A DNA stretch of 64,000 nucleotides from Acuticoccus sp039034015 (GTDB taxonomy: Bacteria; Pseudomonadota; Alphaproteobacteria; Rhizobiales; Amorphaceae): the NCBI GenBank assembly GCA_039034015.1, contig JBCCBM010000016.1:27221-91220 (forward strand), in the 5' to 3' direction. This document shows positions 9,131-16,832 of the stretch, piece by piece. Each line of letters begins with the position of its first letter. The first letter of the stretch is position 1. A program made the translations under genes and the position numbers. Below the pieces are notes generated by a model. That model ran no database searches. It had not been told where the DNA came from and saw nothing but the letters and a program-made list of their open reading frames with translations.

Positions 9131-9256
9131 TCAGGCCGCGACGCCGGGGGGTGTGATCCGGCCGCTACGCTGGCAAATTGATGGGGCCACGACGCCGGAA
9201 GTTCGATCAGGCCGCGCCGACGGCAATTTGATCAGGCCGCGACGCCGGCAATCGCC
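9131..9256. repeat. Five imperfect 25-bp tandem repeats
   Basis: Units run 9131-9156, 9157-9181, 9182-9206, 9207-9231 and 9232-9256. The consensus begins tcaggccgcgacgccgg and ends in an AT-richer ttga/tcga. The last unit is the coding 3' end of the minus-strand azoreductase, including its stop (TCA 9232-9234), so the four others look like outward duplications of that gene end. Together they fill the gap between lpdA and azoR. Confidence 0.8.
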
Positions 9257-9807
9257 CGGCGGGCCCGGGCCAACGCACCGTCCGCGTCCGCCATCAGCCG
9301 GTCCGCCGGGATCACCGTCACATCGGTGATCCCGATGAAGGCGAGCGCGTGCCGCAGGTACGGCGTTGCAAAGTCGATCTCCGCATCGATCGGCGTCCCG
9401 CCTGACGTCACGACGATGAACGCGCGTTTGCCCTGCAAAAGGCCGACCGGGCCGTTTTCGGTGTAGCGAAACGTTTTGCGGGCGCGGGCGATGAGGTCGA
9501 TCCACGCTTTGAGCGCGGCGGGAATGCCAAAATTATAGATGGGGGTGCCGATGATGAGGGTGTCCGCCGCCTCAAGCTCGGCCACCAGCGTGTCGGAGAG
9601 GGCAAGGGTGTGGCGCTGTTCGGCGGTGCGGTCCTCCTCCGGCGTAAAATTGGCCGCAATCCAGGCATCGTCCACCACGGGGAGGCCGGGCGCCACGTCC
9701 CGCTCAACGACGGTGTCGTCGGCCAGATGGTCGATCAGCTCGGCGGTGAGCGTCCGGCTCAGCGAGCCGTCATGGCGGCCGCTGGCATGGATGGCGAGAA
9801 GGGTCAT
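9232..9807 (-). CDS. azoR: FMN-dependent NADH:quinone oxidoreductase / azoreductase
   Basis: This is a flavodoxin-fold NAD(P)H reductase of the AzoR group, which reduces quinones (and azo dyes) by two electrons. Visible features are the phosphate-binding start of the fold (IHASGRHDGSLSRTL), the FMN loop PIYNFGIPAALKAWID and the second loop VVTSGGTPI. Length is 191 residues, close to the usual 200. The start at 9807 is preceded by GGAGG; an in-frame upstream ATG at 9873 lies in the regulatory gap and is less likely. It is divergent from a LysR gene, the standard arrangement for a regulated reductase. Confidence 0.85.
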   Translation of the reverse strand: MTLLAIHASGRHDGSLSRTLTAELIDHLADDTVVERDVAPGLPVVDDAWIAANFTPEEDRTAEQRHTLALSDTLVAELEAADTLIIGTPIYNFGIPAALKAWIDLIARARKTFRYTENGPVGLLQGKRAFIVVTSGGTPIDAEIDFATPYLRHALAFIGITDVTVIPADRLMADADGALARARRAIAGVAA

Positions 9808-9869
9808 TGTGGCCTCCAGAATGGGCGCGGGGTGCGCTGCTGGCCCAGAGGTGGTATGCGCCTGTGGTG

Positions 9870-9882
9870 CCATCTATGATGG
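9870..9882. promoter_or_regulatory. Palindrome in the azoR-lysR gap
   Basis: CCATC-TAT-GATGG is a perfect inverted repeat. It contains TATGAT (9875-9880), a good -10 box for the lysR gene starting at 9916. It could be the operator of the LysR protein acting on both divergent genes. Confidence 0.3.
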
Positions 9883-9915
9883 GCTGGGCAACGCGCCGTT
9901 CGCAAATGGAGAACG

Positions 9916-10797
9916 ATGGACCGGTTTGAGGAGATGCGAACCTTCGCGGCCGTTGCCGATCACGGGGTGAACGGGGCCGCGCGCCGGCTGCACACGGCGC
10001 CCTCTGCGGTGAGCCGCCGGGTGCGGGACCTTGAGGCGCGGCTCGGCACCGCGCTCTTTGCGCGCACGGGGCGGCGCATGGCGCTCACCGATGCGGGGGC
10101 GGACTATTTGGCCGCCGCCGCCAGGATCCTGGATGAGGTGGAGGATGCTGAGGCCCGCGCGGGCGATGCTGGCCGGTCGCTCTCCGGCGCCATCCGCATG
10201 GCTGCCCCGCTCTCCTACGGCGTGTCGCACGTGATGCCGGCGCTGAGCCGTTTTCTGGCGGCGCACCCGGGCGTGACGCTCGACCTTGATTGTGACGATC
10301 GCCGGGTGGACGTGCAGCGGGAGGGGTTTGACCTTGCGATCCGCCTTGGCGCGCTCGCCGATTCAGCGCTCCTTGCCCGGCGGCTGACGGCGGTGCCCAT
10401 GGTGGTGGCCGCCGCCCCCGCCTTTCTGGCAGGGCGAAAACTGCCGGAAACGCTGGCGGATCTCTCAGGCTGGCCCGCGCTCACCTATGCTGCCAACGAC
10501 CGCGAGGGGGTTTGGCGCGCGAGCGACGCTGAGGGCCGCACGCACAGTGTGACGCTCTCGGTGCGGGTGGTGGCCAACAATGGTGATGCGCTGCGGCAGG
10601 GGGCGGAGGCGGGCCTTGGCGTGGTGCGCGAGCCGCGATTTATTGTCGAAGAGGCGCTGTCGGCCGGTCGCCTCGTGCCGATTCTGACGGGCTATTCATC
10701 GCCCGCCGTGGATGTCTTTGCGCTGTGGCCGGCGCGAGCCTATCAGCCGCGCCGGGTGCGGGCGCTGATCGACCATCTGGTCGCAGCGCTCCGATGA
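9916..10797 (+). CDS. LysR family transcriptional regulator
   Basis: The N-terminal winged helix-turn-helix (about 1-60: FAAVADHGVNGAARRL, then SAVSRRVRDLEARLG) is followed by a periplasmic-binding-like effector domain (about 90-290). That domain carries the YGVSHVMPALSRFLAAHP and DLAIRLG signatures of the subgroup often found beside quinone or azo reductases. Length is 293 residues. It is divergent from the azoreductase gene and probably controls it and itself; the inducer is unknown. The 3' end abuts the recA stop with no spare base. Confidence 0.9.
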   Translation: MDRFEEMRTFAAVADHGVNGAARRLHTAPSAVSRRVRDLEARLGTALFARTGRRMALTDAGADYLAAAARILDEVEDAEARAGDAGRSLSGAIRMAAPLSYGVSHVMPALSRFLAAHPGVTLDLDCDDRRVDVQREGFDLAIRLGALADSALLARRLTAVPMVVAAAPAFLAGRKLPETLADLSGWPALTYAANDREGVWRASDAEGRTHSVTLSVRVVANNGDALRQGAEAGLGVVREPRFIVEEALSAGRLVPILTGYSSPAVDVFALWPARAYQPRRVRALIDHLVAALR

Positions 10798-11916
10798 TCA
10801 TTCGGCGGCGGGCAGCTCCTCATCGGGGCTGGCAACGTCGCCATCAGGCTCTTCGGTCCCCATGATCTTGTCGGCGATGAGGCCGGCGCTCTCGCGGATC
10901 CCCCGCTCAATGGCGTCCGCCACATCAGGGTTCGTGCGCAAGAACTGCTTTGAATTCTCGCGCCCCTGGCCAAGCCGCTGGCTGTCGTAGGAGAACCAAG
11001 CGCCTGATTTTTCAACGATGCCGGCCTTCACCCCAAGGTCCAAGAGCTCGCCAAGCTTTGACACGCCCTCGCCATACATGATGTCAAATTCCACCTCGCG
11101 GAACGGCGGGGCGAGCTTGTTTTTCACCACTTTGACGCGGGTTTGGTTGCCCACCACCTCGTCGCGGTCCTTGATCCCGCCGATGCGGCGAATGTCGAGC
11201 CGCACGGAGGAGTAAAATTTGAGCGCATTGCCGCCCGTGGTGGTCTCGGGCGAGCCAAACATCACGCCGATCTTCATGCGGATCTGGTTGATGAAGATGA
11301 CCATGCAGTGGCTGCGCGAAATGCTGCCGGTGAGCTTGCGCAGCGCCTGGCTCATGAGCCGCGCCTGGAGGCCGGGCAACTGATCGCCCATCTCGCCCTC
11401 AAGCTCCGCGCGGGGGGTGAGCGCGGCAACGCTGTCCACCACCAACACATCGACGGCCCCGGAGCGGACCAGCGTGTCGGTGATTTCCAGCGCCTGCTCG
11501 CCTGCGTCAGGCTGAGAAATCAGAAGATCGTCAACGTTGACGCCAAGCTTGCGGGCGTAAATCGGGTCGAGCGCGTGCTCGGCATCCACAAACGCGCAGA
11601 TGCCGCCCTTCTTTTGCGCTTCGGCGACAGTGTGGAGGGCGAGCGTCGTCTTGCCCGATGATTCGGGCCCATAAATCTCAACAATGCGGCCCTTCGGGAG
11701 GCCGCCGATGCCGAGCGCAATGTCGAGCCCGAGCGAGCCGGTGGGCACCGTCTCCACCTCGATCTGCTGGCCGGCGCCCAGCTTCATGATCGAGCCCTTG
11801 CCGAACTGTCGCTCAATGTTGGCAATGGCCGCGGTCAGCGCCTTGGCCTTATCACCGCTGCCCCCCTCAACCAGACGTAGGTCGGACTGGGAGGCGCCGT
11901 TTCCCTTGCGCTTCAT
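10798..11916 (-). CDS. recA: Recombinase RecA
   Basis: This is the strand-exchange ATPase of homologous repair and co-protease for LexA cleavage. It has Walker A (GPESSGKTT), Walker B (VDVLVVDSVAALTP), the L1/L2 region with SRSHCMVIFINQIR, and the C-terminal core with YDSQRLGQGREN. At 372 residues it has the longer N-terminus (MKRKGNGASQSDLRLVEG) usual in alphaproteobacteria. The acidic C-terminal tail (DEELPAAE) is typical. An SOS box lies 48 bp upstream. Transcription converges on the LysR gene with no gap, so no intrinsic terminator fits between them. Confidence 0.98.
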   Translation of the reverse strand: MKRKGNGASQSDLRLVEGGSGDKAKALTAAIANIERQFGKGSIMKLGAGQQIEVETVPTGSLGLDIALGIGGLPKGRIVEIYGPESSGKTTLALHTVAEAQKKGGICAFVDAEHALDPIYARKLGVNVDDLLISQPDAGEQALEITDTLVRSGAVDVLVVDSVAALTPRAELEGEMGDQLPGLQARLMSQALRKLTGSISRSHCMVIFINQIRMKIGVMFGSPETTTGGNALKFYSSVRLDIRRIGGIKDRDEVVGNQTRVKVVKNKLAPPFREVEFDIMYGEGVSKLGELLDLGVKAGIVEKSGAWFSYDSQRLGQGRENSKQFLRTNPDVADAIERGIRESAGLIADKIMGTEEPDGDVASPDEELPAAE

Positions 11917-11963
11917 GGCTTCACCACCTGTTTGCTCGGCTTCTTGTACAACACGTCGCTCAC

Positions 11964-11978
11964 GTTCGCAATCTGTTC
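11964..11978. promoter_or_regulatory. SOS box (LexA site) of recA
   Basis: GTTC (11964-11967), seven bases, then GTTC (11975-11978) is exactly the direct-repeat LexA site described for alphaproteobacteria. It lies 48-62 bp upstream of the recA ATG. A loose promoter (TTGCGA/TACAAG, minus strand, 17-bp spacing) overlaps and follows it, so LexA would block recA transcription. Confidence 0.85.
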
Positions 11979-12079
11979 GAAAACCTAAGATTTAGTTAAA
12001 CGACGTGCCGCTACGATAAAGCCTCGGCGTCGGGCGGGGGATCAGGATTTCGCGTTGTTCAGCGTTTTGCGCCGCTGTC

Positions 12080-12790
12080 TCAGTTGGGCACGCAATAATT
12101 GACGGTGGCCGGCGTGTTGCCCCCCGCCGCAATGGTGCCCTGAAGAAGCCCGGTTGCGGTTTGGGTGAGGGGCACGGGCGCGGCGGACCAGACTTGATTG
12201 TCAGCCGTCTCACAAATGTCAGTGCCGCAGTCGGTCGTGAACGTGTTCCACGTTGCGGTCGCGATGTTGACCGGGCAGAAGCACACCGCCTTTGCCTCGC
12301 TCGGATCCCAATAACAGGGCGCATCGAGGCAATTGGCAAAGAATGTTGGGCTCCCATTCGTGTTCGTGGCCGGACACGTGGTCATGGATGCGCCAGACAG
12401 CGTCCCATAGTTGCTATTGGTGACCGCATCACCCAGCGAATACTGCGAAAAGATAAAGTTAACGTTCCCAGTCGGTCGCGAGGGCACCGCAAAGCCTGGG
12501 ATCGCCGTCGGCAAGCGCTTTTCGCACGCGGTGTTGCCAAGGTTGACGTTGTAATTGGGCGCGGGGCCTGTGGTCACAACCGGGCACTCGCAGGACGACC
12601 ACACGGCCTTTGTGGCGTCGTCAATGCTGGTGGGGCAGGCGGTGGGGTTGCCGCTTTCATCAAGGCAGGTGCAAATGGCGTGGGAGCACAGGGCATAGGG
12701 GTTTGCGGCGCAGCGCGTGTTGTTTTGCGCAAAGGCCGTGAGGGGCGCGAGCGCGACGCAAACGGCCAACGCGGCCAACAATCTCAACAT
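12080..12790 (-). CDS. Secreted Cys-rich protein of unknown function
   Basis: This protein has a clear Sec signal peptide (MLRLLAALAVCVALAPLTAFAQ, probable cleavage after AFA). The mature part has about 17 cysteines in short spaced clusters (CSHAICTC, SSCECP, CLDAPCYW, AVCFCP, CGTDIC), suggesting a disulfide-rich periplasmic or secreted protein. I do not recognise a family. Two adjacent ATGs exist (12793 and 12790). AGGTGGG just upstream is better spaced for the second, which is used here. It sits between recA and cckA on the same strand but with a 163-bp gap to recA, and probably has its own promoter. Confidence 0.75.
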   Translation of the reverse strand: MLRLLAALAVCVALAPLTAFAQNNTRCAANPYALCSHAICTCLDESGNPTACPTSIDDATKAVWSSCECPVVTTGPAPNYNVNLGNTACEKRLPTAIPGFAVPSRPTGNVNFIFSQYSLGDAVTNSNYGTLSGASMTTCPATNTNGSPTFFANCLDAPCYWDPSEAKAVCFCPVNIATATWNTFTTDCGTDICETADNQVWSAAPVPLTQTATGLLQGTIAAGGNTPATVNYCVPN

Positions 12791-12838
12791 CATCCCACCT
12801 CATTCCTGCACGTTGTTGTAACGGCGAATTTTTTGCGC

Positions 12839-14734
12839 TCAGCGGCCGGAAAGCTCCATCTTCACCGTCTCGGCGAGGGCTTTGAGCGTAAAGGGTTTTG
12901 GCAAAAATGTTGCCGCACCAAGATCATCCACCGACGCGCCGTCCGCATAGCCCGACATGAAGACGACCTTCAGATCCGGCCGGCTTTCGCGCACATGGGC
13001 GACCAGCGACGGGCCATCCCGCTCAGGCATGATGACGTCGGTGAGGAGAAGGTCGATGGTCTCGCCTTCTTCATCAAAAATCTCCGCCGCCTCCTGGCCG
13101 TTGGCGGCCGAGAGCACCCGGTAGCCCTTGGCGGAAAGGGCGCGGGCGGCAAACATGCGGATCGCCTCTTCGTCCTCGGCGAGGAGAACCGTCGCGCTGC
13201 CGGTGAGGTCGACCGCCTCGCGCGAGCCTGTGGCGCTGGCGGTGCGGGCCGGGGCATCGGCCGTGCGGGGCAAGAAGACGTCAAAGCGCGTGCCAGACCC
13301 TTCCTCGGACGCGACCGACAAGGTGCCGCCGGTCTGTTTCACGATGCCGTAGACGGTTGAAAGGCCGAGCCCCGTCCCCTCGCCCATGCCCTTGGTGGTG
13401 AAAAAGGGCTCAAAAATCTTGGCCAGAACGTCGGGCGGCATGCCGGTCCCCACATCCTCCACCTCAATCAGCACCATCTCGCTGTCGGCCTCCCGCTCAC
13501 CGGGGGCAACGTTTTGGGTGCGGATGACAAGGTGACCGCCGGCCGGCATTGCGTCGCGCGCATTGACGGCAAGGTTGATGACCACCTGCTCGATCTGGCT
13601 GCGGTCGGCAAGCACCGGCCAGAGGTCGCGCCCATGCTCAATTTTGAGGTGGATGGTCTCGCCGAGCAGCCGGTCGAGCATCAGCGAAAGGTCGCCGATC
13701 ACATCATTGAGGTTCAACACCGCAGGGCGCAGCGTTTGCCGGCGCGAAAAGGCCAAAAGCTGCTTCACCAAGCCTGCCGCGCGCTCCGCGCTCTGCTTGA
13801 TGTTCATGATGTCGCGAAAGGCGGGGTCGCTCGGCCGGTGGTTTTGGAGGAGGAGATCGGAAAAGCCGATGATGGCGGTCAGCACGTTGTTGAAATCGTG
13901 GGCAATTCCACCGGCGAGCTGACCGATCGCCTGCATCTTTTGGTTTTGCGCAATTTGCGATTCCAGCTCCGCCGCGTCCGTCACATCCGACAGCGCGACA
14001 ATGATGTGCTCGCCCAGCGCCTTGCCTGTGGCGCGCACCCGGCGCTCCCCCTCGCGCAGGACCGCGTCAAGCCGGGCATCATCTTTGATGCGCGCATGGG
14101 CGGAAAAGCGGGCCACCGCATCCCGCTCCACCGACAAAATGTCGTGGAGGGCGGCCGCATCACCTGCGAGCGTGGCGAAGGCGGTGTTTTTGGCCAAGAC
14201 GCGCCCGTCCGCGGCAAGGATTGCGGCGGGGGCGGGGACAAGGTCCACAATCAGCGCGTGACCGTCGGAGGGTGGGGCGCTCGCGGGGATGGTCTCGATG
14301 GTGTGGATGAGGTGCGCGCCATCGCGCCGGACTTTGATGGCGGTGCCGCTGGAGAGGATGGCCGTGCCCTCGCCGCCGGCAAGGGCGCGACGGCGCAGGC
14401 CAAACAGCAGCGCATGGTCGCCATCGGTGCGGGCAAGGGCCGCGGGGTCGGTGGTGCCGGTGGCGGGCTCAAACGTTGGCGTGAGGGAGACGACGCGGCC
14501 TTCCGCGGTGGTGACAGCGAAGGGGGTCGTGTCCTTGGGCGGGGCGAGGGGGCGGTGGCGCCACGCGGTGCGCACGCCCCAGGCGCCAAGGCCGGCGGCC
14601 GCGACGGTCAGCGCCCCCACCAGCACCGCCGGCATCTCGGCCGCGAGGCCCAGCGTTGCGGCGGATGCGGCACACAGCGCGCTGCCAAAGGCGAAGGGGG
14701 CAATGGACGGCCCCGCGGAGGGGAGGGTGGACAT
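12839..14734 (-). CDS. cckA: Hybrid sensor histidine kinase CckA
   Basis: This is the top kinase/phosphatase of the CckA-ChpT-CtrA cell-cycle phosphorelay. Two N-terminal membrane helices (about 10-32 and 36-56) are followed by PAS-like sensor sequence (about 155-250), the HisKA domain with GGIAHDFNNVL (phospho-accepting H279), the ATPase domain (NLAVNARDAMP, VEDVGTGMP, GTGLGLSTVYGIVKQTGG) and a receiver domain with phospho-acceptor D566 in LLTDVIMPERDG. The 631-residue form starts at ATG 14734 (GGAG upstream). The open frame extends to 14983 but that part overlaps the dksA gene and is not family-like. Placement near recA is common in the order. Confidence 0.92.
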   Translation of the reverse strand: MSTLPSAGPSIAPFAFGSALCAASAATLGLAAEMPAVLVGALTVAAAGLGAWGVRTAWRHRPLAPPKDTTPFAVTTAEGRVVSLTPTFEPATGTTDPAALARTDGDHALLFGLRRRALAGGEGTAILSSGTAIKVRRDGAHLIHTIETIPASAPPSDGHALIVDLVPAPAAILAADGRVLAKNTAFATLAGDAAALHDILSVERDAVARFSAHARIKDDARLDAVLREGERRVRATGKALGEHIIVALSDVTDAAELESQIAQNQKMQAIGQLAGGIAHDFNNVLTAIIGFSDLLLQNHRPSDPAFRDIMNIKQSAERAAGLVKQLLAFSRRQTLRPAVLNLNDVIGDLSLMLDRLLGETIHLKIEHGRDLWPVLADRSQIEQVVINLAVNARDAMPAGGHLVIRTQNVAPGEREADSEMVLIEVEDVGTGMPPDVLAKIFEPFFTTKGMGEGTGLGLSTVYGIVKQTGGTLSVASEEGSGTRFDVFLPRTADAPARTASATGSREAVDLTGSATVLLAEDEEAIRMFAARALSAKGYRVLSAANGQEAAEIFDEEGETIDLLLTDVIMPERDGPSLVAHVRESRPDLKVVFMSGYADGASVDDLGAATFLPKPFTLKALAETVKMELSGR

Positions 14735-14819
14735 GGGTGGCGTCTCCGGCCGAAGCGGACACGCAACGATGCCACAGTTGGCAAAGCGGCGCGCGGTGAG
14801 GGCGCGCCGCTTCTGTGGA

Positions 14820-15242
14820 TTAGTCGTCCCGGTGGATGCGCTCGCGCCGTTCGTGGCGCTCCTGGGCTTCGATGGAAAGGGTGGCGATGGGCCGGGCGTC
14901 GAGCCGGCGGATGCCAATGGGCTCGCCCGATTCTTCGCAGTAGCCGTAGGAGCCGTCGTCAATGCGGGCGAGTGCGGCGTCAATTTTGGCGATCAATTTG
15001 CGCTGCCGGTCGCGGGCACGAAGCTCGATGGCGTGATCGGTCTCGGAGCTCGCACGGTCGGTGAGGTCCGGATGGTTGCGCTCGCGCTCGGCGAGTTGGT
15101 CGAGGGTTGTTTTGCTCTCGCGTAGTATTTCAGATCGCCAGTCAAGAAGTTTGTTCTTAAAATAGTTTTTCTGGCGTTCACCCATGAAGGGTTCGTCCTC
15201 GCATGGACGATAGTTCCCTTCGACCTTTTCGTCGATCACCAT
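14820..15242 (-). CDS. dksA: RNA polymerase-binding factor DksA
   Basis: This secondary-channel factor acts with ppGpp on RNA polymerase. The 140 residues show the coiled-coil with the acidic tip region (about 20-100) and the C-terminal globular end YGYCEESGEPIGIRRLDARP. Only one of the four zinc cysteines remains (CEES, then LSIEAQERHE where C-x-x-C is expected), so it should not bind zinc. As I recall, this is usual in this order. The ATG at 15242 is preferred over a GTG four codons upstream. It lies upstream of cckA on the same strand. Confidence 0.92.
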   Translation of the reverse strand: MVIDEKVEGNYRPCEDEPFMGERQKNYFKNKLLDWRSEILRESKTTLDQLAERERNHPDLTDRASSETDHAIELRARDRQRKLIAKIDAALARIDDGSYGYCEESGEPIGIRRLDARPIATLSIEAQERHERRERIHRDD

Positions 15243-15276
15243 AGTCACCACCAACCACCCCAGCGTTGTCCCGACC

Positions 15277-15304
15277 GCTATAAACGTGAATTTTGAGATT
15301 GCAA
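15277..15304 (-). promoter_or_regulatory. Candidate promoter of dksA
   Basis: On the minus strand TTGCAA (15304-15299), a 16-bp spacer and TATAGC (15282-15277) precede the dksA start by about 35 bp. Both boxes are reasonable matches to sigma-70 sites. Confidence 0.35.
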
Positions 15305-15386
15305 TGGTGAACGTGCGTTGGACACGGCTGAAACCATCAACTGTTGCACCTGCGCTCTATGTGCAGTGCAGCAAATTCCTCCCTAT

Positions 15387-15398
15387 GTAATATATTAC
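15387..15398. promoter_or_regulatory. AT-rich palindrome upstream of moxR
   Basis: GTAATATATTAC is a perfect 12-bp palindrome in the 256-bp gap between dksA and moxR, a strikingly AT-rich spot. A looser inverted pair, TGCAC-N10-GTGCA, lies about 30 bp to its left. It may be an operator or a -10 region; no known regulator is assigned. Confidence 0.3.
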
Positions 15399-15498
15399 GC
15401 CGACGCTGCCTGACCGCTCGAACAAGGCCTTGACTTTAAGAGGGCGTAATTCACCCTTCGCAGGGAACGAGAACGCGCAGGCGGGCAGGACGATAATC

Positions 15499-16338
15499 AT
15501 GCGATTTGAGGGATCGGCCACGTACGTCGCGCCTGACGACCTCAAAGTCGCCGTCGGCGCCGCGGTCGCGCTCCAGCGCCCCTTGCTGGTGAAGGGGGAG
15601 CCGGGGACCGGGAAATCCGTGCTCGCGGCGGAGGTTGCGGCGGCGCTGGGCGCCTCGCTGATTGAGTGGCACATCAAGTCCACCACCAAAGCCAAGGAAG
15701 GCCTTTACGAATACGATGCCGTCGCCCGCCTGCGGGACAGCCAGCTCGGTGACCCGCGCGTGTCAGACGTGCGCAATTACATCCGCCGCGGCAAGCTTTG
15801 GGAGGCCTTTGCGGCGCCCGAGCGGCCGGTCCTGCTGATCGATGAGATCGACAAAGCGGATATTGAGTTTCCCAATGACCTTCTTCTCGAGCTCGACCGC
15901 ATGGCCTTCGATGTGACGGAGACGGGCGAGCGTGTGGCAGCGGTTCAGCGCCCGGTGGTGATCATCACCTCCAACAACGAGAAAGAATTGCCCGACGCGT
16001 TTTTGCGCCGCTGCTTCTTCCATTACATAAAATTCCCCGATGAGGCGACGCTCACCGCCATTGTGGACGTGCACTTTCCTGACCTGAAGCGCGAGATGCT
16101 GAAGGAGGCGCTCGCAAGCTTCTTTGAACTGCGCGAGGTGCCGGGGCTGAAGAAGCGGCCGTCCACGTCCGAACTGTTGGACTGGATCAAGCTTTTGGTG
16201 GTGGAGGACATTCCGGCGGAGGCGTTGCGCGCCAGCCGGTCCAAGGCGCTGCCGCCGCTTTATGGCGCGCTCATCAAGAACGAGCAAGATATGCAACTCT
16301 TTGAACGGCTTGCGTTTTTGGACCGGGCGCGGCGCTGA
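15499..16338 (+). CDS. MoxR family AAA+ ATPase
   Basis: This is an AAA+ chaperone-type ATPase of 279 residues with Walker A (KGEPGTGKSVLA), Walker B (LLIDEIDKAD), sensor 1 (VIITSNNEKELP) and an arginine-finger region (DAFLRRCFFHYI). MoxR ATPases typically act with a VWA-domain partner to mature or insert cofactors into protein complexes. The VWA gene at 18151-19335 on the other strand is the likely partner. The ATG at 15499 has AGGA 8 bp upstream; the longer open frame from 15430 lacks a ribosome site. The stop overlaps the next start (TGATG). Confidence 0.92.
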   Translation: MRFEGSATYVAPDDLKVAVGAAVALQRPLLVKGEPGTGKSVLAAEVAAALGASLIEWHIKSTTKAKEGLYEYDAVARLRDSQLGDPRVSDVRNYIRRGKLWEAFAAPERPVLLIDEIDKADIEFPNDLLLELDRMAFDVTETGERVAAVQRPVVIITSNNEKELPDAFLRRCFFHYIKFPDEATLTAIVDVHFPDLKREMLKEALASFFELREVPGLKKRPSTSELLDWIKLLVVEDIPAEALRASRSKALPPLYGALIKNEQDMQLFERLAFLDRARR

Positions 16339-16832
16339 TGCGGCATCTCATCATCATGCGCCACGGCAAGGCCGAGCGCGGCGAGGGCAAGGCCGACTTT
16401 GACCGCACCATCGAGCCGCGCGGCACCCGCGAGAGCTTCCATGTGGCCGAGCAAATGGCCACTGCCGGCCTGTCACCGGACACGATTTTGTGTTCCGCCG
16501 CCCGCCGCACGCGGGACACGCTGGCCGCCGTCCTCCCCCACGTGCGCGGCGACTGCGAAATCCACCTCATCGAGCGGCTTTATGATGCTGACGTTGCCGA
16601 CCTTCGCGAAGCGATGCGCAAGGCAAGCGGCCAGACGGTGCTCCTGATTGGCCACAACCCGTCCGTCCACGGGCTGTCACTCATGTTTGCGGGCGGCGAT
16701 GCGGGGGAGGTGGGCGACAGTTTTCCGACCGCCACCGCCGCTGCCTTTTCCATGGGCTTTGCGGTGGACACCGTCCGTTTTGAGCGGCTCTTTGTGCCGG
16801 ACCGCGGCGCGACGTCAGGCCTCGAGGGCTGA
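16338..16832 (+). CDS. SixA-like histidine phosphatase
   Basis: This is a small (164 residues) histidine phosphatase superfamily protein. The catalytic motif is RHGKAE at residues 8-13, with the second His in LLIGHNPSVHGLS and the Arg of SAARRTRDTL. SixA dephosphorylates His-phosphotransfer proteins in E. coli. Here the substrate is unknown, although the hybrid kinase gene cckA is close by. It overlaps the MoxR stop by one base and converges with the DUF3754 gene with an 18-bp overlap. Confidence 0.85.
   Translation: MRHLIIMRHGKAERGEGKADFDRTIEPRGTRESFHVAEQMATAGLSPDTILCSAARRTRDTLAAVLPHVRGDCEIHLIERLYDADVADLREAMRKASGQTVLLIGHNPSVHGLSLMFAGGDAGEVGDSFPTATAAAFSMGFAVDTVRFERLFVPDRGATSGLEG

Noticed and set aside
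14735..14983. Longer cckA start at 14983
   Set aside because: The added residues are Ser/Thr/Pro-rich, overlap dksA on the same strand, and come before the expected membrane helices.
13514..15064. 516-codon plus-strand open frame
   Set aside because: Antisense to cckA and dksA, which have clear domains and starts.
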